From Xylaria sp. FL1777 (Eukaryota; Ascomycota; Sordariomycetes; Xylariales; Xylariaceae), in assembly GCA_022578965.1 (NCBI GenBank), contig MU400516.1, positions 372,001 to 436,000 on the forward strand: a stretch of 64,000 nt of DNA, in the 5' to 3' direction. Numbering within the stretch: position 1 is the first letter of the stretch; each line of letters begins with the position of its first letter. The position numbers and the translations under genes are program-made. The notes beneath the pieces are model-generated. The model was given only the letters and a program-made list of their open reading frames with translations, was not told the DNA's origin and did not search any database. Below are positions 57,401-64,000 of the stretch, one piece after another.

Positions 57401-59471
57401 TTGGGCAGTTTACAATTGGTGGTTATATAGGCTTGAATATAGGTATTCAGAAACGCAAGCTTGTCTGAATTTCTACACTAACACGCGAATTGTGTTGGGT
57501 AAATAACGCGAGCGCGCAACGCATGATGCTATGGGCTTTGAGACAAGGCCGAGTATTATTTTTGGTAGGTGGCTATGTGTGCTGTGTGGGTGTCAGCCGT
57601 CGACGCTGGCCGCGTATAAGTCGTCATAGGAATGCCAAGAAATTGAAATAGCCACCGAAACAACTTCACAACAATGTGGCCATGATGAAATCCGGGTTAC
57701 ATGAATGACGACGGTTGTCAGCCCCCCTTCCTCGAGCTTGGGAGTAAGTCAGATACAGGTATGGCGACGCATGTCATCTGTCTTCTATACATACTGACAA
57801 CTATACCTCGGTTTTGCGGGGTTAGATCGTAGTGTAATTCCTTGCAAAGCGACTCAATGCATAGTGTTCCTACTGAATCCTCTCTGTCTTATTTGTCTTG
57901 TGGTACCCTCGGAGCATTACGGCCCCTCCCCTCCATGGCCATGTTATATTGGTAATACTACAGCTGTAGGGATTACCGGTACTCAATAAAAGTTCTGTTT
58001 AGGTTTCGGCTTATTTTGGTTCCTCGCTACTACGGTATTCGATGTTGAGCTTGCAGCACGCCGAGACGTTCGGAGTAATAGATAGGAAATGTTAAGATAG
58101 GACCGACGGGCTGTTACTTATTTGAAATTTACCCACCCAAATGCTCAATTTACAGTCTCTCTAATCTAACTTATACCCTCCAAATCAGCATCGAAAATGC
58201 ACGAAAATGCACCATAATCCAATAAGAACAGCATGCTATCCCATATCACAACGAAGTGGACGGCTACACTGTACTGGCGTCCCAATGTCTTTAATGAGCT
58301 TGATAACTCAGCAGTGTGTAGCAGCAGTCACGGCGTGGGCGCGGGCAAACCCTCGGTGGAATATAGAGACTCTCTGGAACAATTGACGCAGCTATTCAAG
58401 CCACCCCTAACAGAAGTGCACGCCTGTCTCACTTCGGTATGCCCTGAAGACATAAATGGTTTTCAACGGCAGCATCAATAATAGAGTGATACTACTTGGT
58501 CATTTGGCGGTTCGGTCCTAGATCCGAAATAATCGGGGAGCCCCGAGATAAGGCCTTTCCTTTAAGTACAGCACGTCGTTTGTTATACCACGATGGGAGT
58601 ACTGTAGTCGTAGTAGTTGACGCAGCGACAAGACAGCAACCTGTCTTGGGGGTCTTAGACGATGACCTCATCGTGCGCGACGGCGTATGGGCCTCATTGT
58701 CATGGTGCTGCACTGTGATGGCATGGCCAGGGCAGAACTAGGAAATCCGACTTAACCATTGAAAAATAGGGTATATTTAGTATAGGTCGCCTATACGACA
58801 CACCCTCTGCCTAGACACAGGCAACTAGGGTCCATGGTCCATGTGCAATACATGTGGACATACTGCTCGTGCGTGCTGATGAGATGGGTGCCAAGAGAGG
58901 GCAGGTAGGTCTACTCCAGGGAAAGAGAACAAAATATCTTCATCAAATTGAAATTGTTCAATTTATTGCGTGCAGGTAGAGCCCGTAGCAAATTCGAGCT
59001 GGTGGGGATGGTGGGCAACCTCTTCTCGCCTCCGCCGCTTCAGCCATTCCGCTTTGGTCACCGACGAAGGGTTGCGTGCAGGGTAAGAAGACTTCTTCAA
59101 GCTTAATTAGTGTACGGTTGTCTTTAACTGGAACTATCCATTACTATTAACTAGGAAAGTGTTCATTACGATAGTCTCTGTAGCGGAGAAGGAAGAAGTG
59201 ATTTTAACAGCTCGTATACCGTAATTTGATATACCTACCGGTACCTCCAACGGCAACCCGTGCGCATCTCCGAGGTGCACATACACATACTTACACATAA
59301 TGACAGTTAGCTGATTATGCGTTTTTGGTGATTAGTGTTTGTTGAATCTGACATCAACTCTCTATTCAATTAGGTATCTGGTTACGTAGTTAGTTGGTTA
59401 GTTAGTTGGTTGGTTAATTAGTTGTGCAGTCTATCTACGTATACGGTCTATGTAGCGCAGACTAGTAGTTC

Positions 59472-59522
59472 AACATTGACTAGTAAATAGTAAATAGTAA
59501 ATAGTGAGTAGTGGGTAGTTAG
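59472..59522 (+). repeat. TAGTAAA heptamer array
   Basis: Three clean TAGTAAA units followed by drifting TAGTGAG, TAGTGGG and TAGTTAG copies. A TAGT/TGGT tetramer run lies just upstream at ~59.39-59.43 kb. Confidence 0.7.
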
Positions 59523-59611
59523 TTTTGCGGCGTGGGAACGTATAGATGGCGACGATCAGTGGACGGCTAACCCGGGCTCCATGGCCTTAGCTAAAGCTCA
59601 CAAGTGCCGAA

Positions 59612-60274
59612 ATGTCACATCCGCAGCCTGTTCCCGCCTGTTCCCTCGTCGCGAAGCGGACCGCCACCACTGATGACATCGGCTTTGCACGGCGGGTGGG
59701 TGGCCTAAATGGCTCAGGGGCTCAGACCCTCCACTCGGGAAGACGCCAAGAGGGCAAAGCACCAGTCAGACGCGCCGGCTGTGTGCCAAGCGTCAAGGGT
59801 GTGTCTCAGATTCGAATCCGCATTTCTATCAGCACTAGCGTGCTACTGTACGTATGTAGCACACACTTCCCTGTACACTGCTATGTACACTTCGCAGCAG
59901 AGAAGCGCACCAATGCAGGGTGGTGTACCACCGACGTACGCAGTCCCAGCAGCGTACCAGTACCCCAGGTGCAGAACCAGAGGAAGGGCCGTTGTGGGCG
60001 GGTGCTGATCATGACTCCTTTGGACGGGAGTCGTGTCGCTAACGTGTCGCTAGCGCTGCACTTGTTCTTTTCCAGTTACCCACCCCCATCACCATCGCCC
60101 ATAACAGCTCCCACGACAGCTCCCCAGCACAGAAACGACTCCACCCCTTCCGAGCAAAAACTGCCCACCCGGCTGTGTCTGAACGTCTCCAATACAACCC
60201 GAACACACAAATGCCCCAGACCTGTGTATTATTATGGTATTATTATACGCATACGTACGCAGATACTATTATAG
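59612..60274 (+). CDS. Anonymous 220-codon open frame, doubtful
   Basis: This is the longest ATG-initiated frame of the right-hand gene-poor region. The translation is R/T/S/P-rich, contains low-complexity pieces ('YPPPSPSPITAPTTAPQHR') and ends in 'YYYGIIIRIRTQILL', which is translated microsatellite-like DNA. It has no domain, no recognisable motif and no splice support. It is listed only because of its length and is more likely non-coding. Confidence 0.15.
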   Translation: MSHPQPVPACSLVAKRTATTDDIGFARRVGGLNGSGAQTLHSGRRQEGKAPVRRAGCVPSVKGVSQIRIRISISTSVLLYVCSTHFPVHCYVHFAAEKRTNAGWCTTDVRSPSSVPVPQVQNQRKGRCGRVLIMTPLDGSRVANVSLALHLFFSSYPPPSPSPITAPTTAPQHRNDSTPSEQKLPTRLCLNVSNTTRTHKCPRPVYYYGIIIRIRTQILL

Positions 60275-62515
60275 CACATGTATACAAATACCGTCCGACG
60301 ATGGGAGGGCGGTGGGAACCATGTCCGCAGTGACAGCACCGGAGACGCGCCACAACACTGCATCACCCATCACGTCACCGTTGCAGACGGGTAGATAAAG
60401 AGTCGATAGCCTCGCCATGGCTTTTCTTATTAAAGCGAAGAAGAGCCGCGAGGCACGCAATGACACCGTCAACGTCCCAACTCACGCACGGCAGACGGTG
60501 GGCTCGCCTCGCCTTGGCACGATACGACGTATAATACACTAGGTAAGATTGCTTCTGCAGAGTGTTTTTGGCGTACCTGGTGTACATACCGGTAGCATTC
60601 GTGAAAGACTTGGCGCAATACGACTACTATTCATGTAGTGTAGTATGATACACTACGCATACGGTTTGCGGAGAGCACAAATCCACCACCATCCACCATC
60701 CACCTTATAGACTATACAGTAGTGTGCGGGTTGGAGGGACACGCTATCTACTATACCGACTCAGTAAATTCCTCCTCGGGACGAACAATAACTCGGTAGA
60801 ACGATAGCAAAAACAGGAAAGGAACCGGGGGAAAAGAAAAAGAAAAGAGAAAAAGCATCAGAGACCATATTTCGCCGTCATGGTCTTTACCTAAATGGTA
60901 ACTGAATACGGGAAACCCAAAAAAGTAAGGGGCCTGAAATGGTCGGCGACCATATTCTTCTTCGCGTTCGACGGCCAGAAATCACTTACGCAAGGATGAG
61001 CTGCAGGGTTTGATTGCAGCCTCATCAGATGGTTCACACCAGTGGCTCTCGCACTACGCAACCTACCTCCCTTCCTTCACTATCTACTCTACTTCTACTT
61101 ACCGCCCTACATATATTCTGACCCTACAGACTTATCGGCCGACCAAGATTAGATTACTGTTGCGCGACTACCAGTGAAGCATCACCATCACCACCACCAC
61201 CACCGCTCTTGTTGCCCTTGCTGCCCACTCGCTCCCCATGAGAGCAAAGTGATGAAAATCTCCGGCCTGCATACTAGCCCTGCGCATACACTGGTGATAC
61301 GTGCGCATAGTGGTCCATCGACGGTATGCTGTGCAGATGCATCAGTCGAGCAAAGACTGCTATATAGTGTATGTGCTACATGACGAATACGATGCCAGAT
61401 TGGGATGGGTGGTTCATCCTTCCACTTGGATAGTTCGCATCGCAAGCATGTCGTATAATTTATCAGTCACTCATCCATCCTTGTAGTGTAGGCAGGCATG
61501 TATACTATGAGAATGGGAGCTGGCCTACCACCCAAAATTCAGTTACCCCATTCCGCTCTTCTCACAGTCTAGCCCTAGTCCGTCCGGGCCACGTCGACTA
61601 CAGTAGCGCACTTCTTGTGAGCTGCAGGTATTTGTCGCGAGACCGCGAACCGGAGGTGAGGAGTGGATTCCACCCACACTGGCTGAATGGGAGGATCCCG
61701 AACATCGAGTCCTACACTACACTATACTACACTACTACCTTTTCTACTCATGGGATTTCTTCTCCACTAACAAGTCTCACTTCCCTATTAGTTGAATACA
61801 CGTTCTACGTGTACACTAGTTAGGAATTACGCGCTTAGGTAATTCTCCGAAACGGACAATAGTGTAATGCCTTTAGTCACTAGGTTGTTGTTATTACTGT
61901 AGTTGCTGTCTTAGTGAAAACAAATTAGAGGCTATGCTTGTTGACCTCGTGACGAGCGTGGATATTATCACTTAGCTAGTCAGTGTGATGCCTCATGGCT
62001 AGCCAAGGAGTGGGTTTGTAACCCCCCACCCTCCGTGGAATCACTACAAGTCTTACCGGAAGAATCGACTCAAACAGACGTACGATACACGCTTTAAGAG
62101 CCTGTACTATAAATTAATAGGTCGTCGAAATATTCAGACTTCTGCTAGCATTACATGAACTTATGTAGTTACACTGTTGGCATAGAAGTTCTAGCCCTTG
62201 AGACACAGCATGTATGTAATACACGACCAACCGCAACCTATCCAAAAGAGCTCTTTGAAATTAGCCCCGGCAAATATTGGCTGTTTTATCTGACACGAGT
62301 GGGAATGGCAAATGCATGCAAGATCCTTTTCCCTAGCACATATTTTGCGGGCCAAGGGGACTAGTTAGTAAAATAATCTGCTGCATGCATGAACATATGC
62401 CGAGATCCCCTTTCCTAACTAGACTGTCTGGGCTTCCTTCAACATTGAAGACACGAGAGCATACACTACATCCGTAGAAGAACACTACGTCGGTCATGCC
62501 TCCCATATAGTTTAA

Positions 62516-62716
62516 TTACTCCATATTCGACAAGGCTGACTGCCAATGTACCTTTTCTCTGGCTTTTAACATCTTTGCATCCTTGTCGGCTAACATAAGC
62601 CCGGAAGATGACAAAACTAGGTTACCTTTAGCTAGTAGTCCCTTATCTCTTGCTAGGTAAATAGCTTCCCTACAACCATTGTTAACTAGGTATCCCTCAA
62701 CAATCTGTAACAACAC
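62516..62716 (-). pseudogene. Coding-like fragment, unknown
   Basis: A 66-codon frame without ATG reads 'LLQIVEGYLVNNGCREAIYL', 'ARDKGLLAKGNLVLSSSGLM', 'LADKDAKMLKAREKVHWQSA'. The amphipathic, Lys/Leu-rich pattern resembles the coiled C-terminal tail of some fungal DDE transposases, but no catalytic part lies nearby. It may be a relic. Confidence 0.2.
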
Positions 62717-63799
62717 CAGTTCATTTTAAGCTATATGGAGGCTCGGTCGATGTAGTGTTTGTTTCATAAGTAGCCTACATTATATCTAGCCGTGTCTATC
62801 TACGTAGGTGGGCTAGGACAGGAGGACTAGACTCGGTTCAGCCTATTTCCTCTCGAACATTGTACAGTAATAGGTACTGTACGCTGGGGACATGGTAAAC
62901 AACAAAAGGCATAGCAGAAAGGCACGTATTCCTCACTAGCCTAAATTAATTACATGGAGAAAGGACGAAGAGCTATCCAGGACCCTGCCAGTTTAGTCAG
63001 TCCCATCCAAGAGGATTAGTAGTTAAAAGCACAGCCTATCTTTGAGACTGCTATAGGTACAGAATACGAGATGTAAATTGATAAGCAAGCACACAATCGG
63101 TGAGGAAAACATGTGGTTCGGTCCAGAATCAATAGACCTTACTGTTCGGGAATGGACCAAAGGGATTGATTACCAGAAACGACAACACACATTGTATAGT
63201 GGGTGTTCGAGTGGACTCGTACCATCCTGAATAGTCATATGCAGTGGAGTATTTTGAACTGACTTGGAGCTTCGAATATAGCACCCGAATAGTAATCACT
63301 TTGTTTGACAACCATTAAAGCTTGAGGCTGATGATTTATAGATGCCACAAATCAGTCGTTACCCAAGCCTATAAAGTGCCCAATGAGAGACAAATGTGAA
63401 ATTGCAGCTAATAACAACTTCTAGTTTGTGGCTATTTTATATTGGTTTATCATATGACTGCATCTAGAACACGAGGAATGGTTTTACCTCATTGGCGGTG
63501 ATAAGTATAGTTTAGGTTCTTGACGCAATAACGTACATGCACAATACATATGGCCTGACAACAACACGAAATGTAACCCAGTACATAGACTAAGCCCACC
63601 TTACGAGTAGCCACTCATTCTCTTTTTCGATATAGCTATGCAGTAAGAGTAGGTGGATGCCTAAGATGGACTACAACTTGAGAGAAATAATTAAGTAAAG
63701 GCCGTTAGCTAACACAATTACACCAATCTATGAAAATGCGTCTTCCACATGATAGATAGCCACAGGAAGAGCTTCCGCCAAAATATGGATGATGTTAGA

Positions 63800-63997
63800 T
63801 TACCGAATAGTTGGTTTTGGCGTTGTCTTCAAATTCCAAGCCAGGTCGGTCAATATAAAAGTCGTTAGCCACCAATCGACCTCATCTGTTACATCCTGAA
63901 CTATCTCTCCAGGAAGGAATAGTAAATTGGTGTCGCCTCCACAAGTCTTATAGGAAAGAATAAGGGGAGGAAGAGAACGCTCTAGCCATGAAATCAT
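63800..63997 (-). other. Possible exon at the right edge
   Basis: An ATG frame of 65 codons (MISWLERSLPPLILSYKTCG..., ...EVDWWLTTFILTDLAWNLKT) ends at a TAA that lies inside a GTAATC donor-like string. It could be an internal exon of a gene continuing beyond base 64000, or a fragment. No family is recognised and no convincing following exon was found. Confidence 0.2.
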
Positions 63998-64000
63998 CTA

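Larger units (their letters stand above)
54456..64000. other. 9.5-kb gene-poor region upstream of the FlbC-like gene
   Basis: No intact gene is supported. The first 1-1.5 kb is likely promoter and 5' leader of the C2H2 gene and contains a GTC/GTT-rich stretch near 55.41-55.44 kb. The rest has dense ACTACACTAC, GTACCTA and ACCTAGGT strings (56127 and 56209), a CAC/CAT run at 61.18-61.21 kb, TAGT/GGTT repeats near 59.4 kb, and three weak coding-like fragments listed separately. Confidence 0.45.

Noticed and set aside
61174..61383. Frame starting with a run of eight histidines
   Set aside because: The histidines come from a CAC/CAT microsatellite; the rest has no coding character.

Overview
The window reads as nuclear DNA of a filamentous ascomycete (Pezizomycotina). 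The evidence is short GT..AG introns (about 47-130 nt) with CTAAC/CTGAC-like branch sites, a Clr5-domain/ankyrin gene, a HapB-type NF-YA subunit, a FlbC-like C2H2 factor, and highly conserved housekeeping genes of fungal type. It is probably a Sordariomycete or Leotiomycete; the sequence alone does not settle this.

Layout. 0-3.5 kb: a large Clr5/ankyrin-repeat gene on the minus strand, running off the left edge. 3.5-9 kb: an accessory-looking stretch with a small frame-conflicted gene, a 305-bp MITE-like element with ~105-bp inverted arms, a divergent four-exon ribosomal protein eL43 gene, and about 2.7 kb of decayed coding-like sequence. 9-13.8 kb: gene-poor. 13.85-14.8 kb: hapB (minus). 14.8-21 kb: gene-poor. 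21-44 kb: the gene-rich core, containing LSM2 (+), PSO2/SNM1 (-), a PHO84-type MFS transporter (-), APN1 (+), a MadBub-type BUB1 checkpoint kinase (-), a TENA/THI-4 protein (-), U2AF large subunit (-), OGG1 (+) and an SDR oxidoreductase (-). 44-53.2 kb: gene-poor, with one small coding-like relic. 53.2-54.5 kb: a FlbC-like two-finger C2H2 factor (-). 54.5-64 kb: gene-poor, full of short repeats, with a few weak coding-like fragments at the right end.

Functional themes. Three DNA-repair enzymes (PSO2 for crosslinks, OGG1 and APN1 for oxidised bases) and the spindle-checkpoint kinase lie within about 20 kb. OGG1 makes abasic sites and APN1 incises them, so they act in sequence. Two RNA-processing genes (LSM2, U2AF) share the same block. 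The two transcription-factor genes (HapB, FlbC-like) sit beside multi-kb non-coding regions. Exon borders were worked out by hand from splice signals and family conservation. Several longest open frames begin at TTG or GTG, so hapB and flbC starts were moved to the first in-frame ATG.

The most unusual observations are the inverted-repeat element, the divergent eL43 next to decayed sequence, the dispersed ACCTAGGT palindrome confined to intergenic DNA, the single BUB1 gene carrying two KEN boxes, GLEBS and kinase, the 14-nt first exon and 486-nt first intron of LSM2, and the in-frame retainable last intron of U2AF. No confident tRNA, rRNA, CRISPR array or complete transposase gene was seen.
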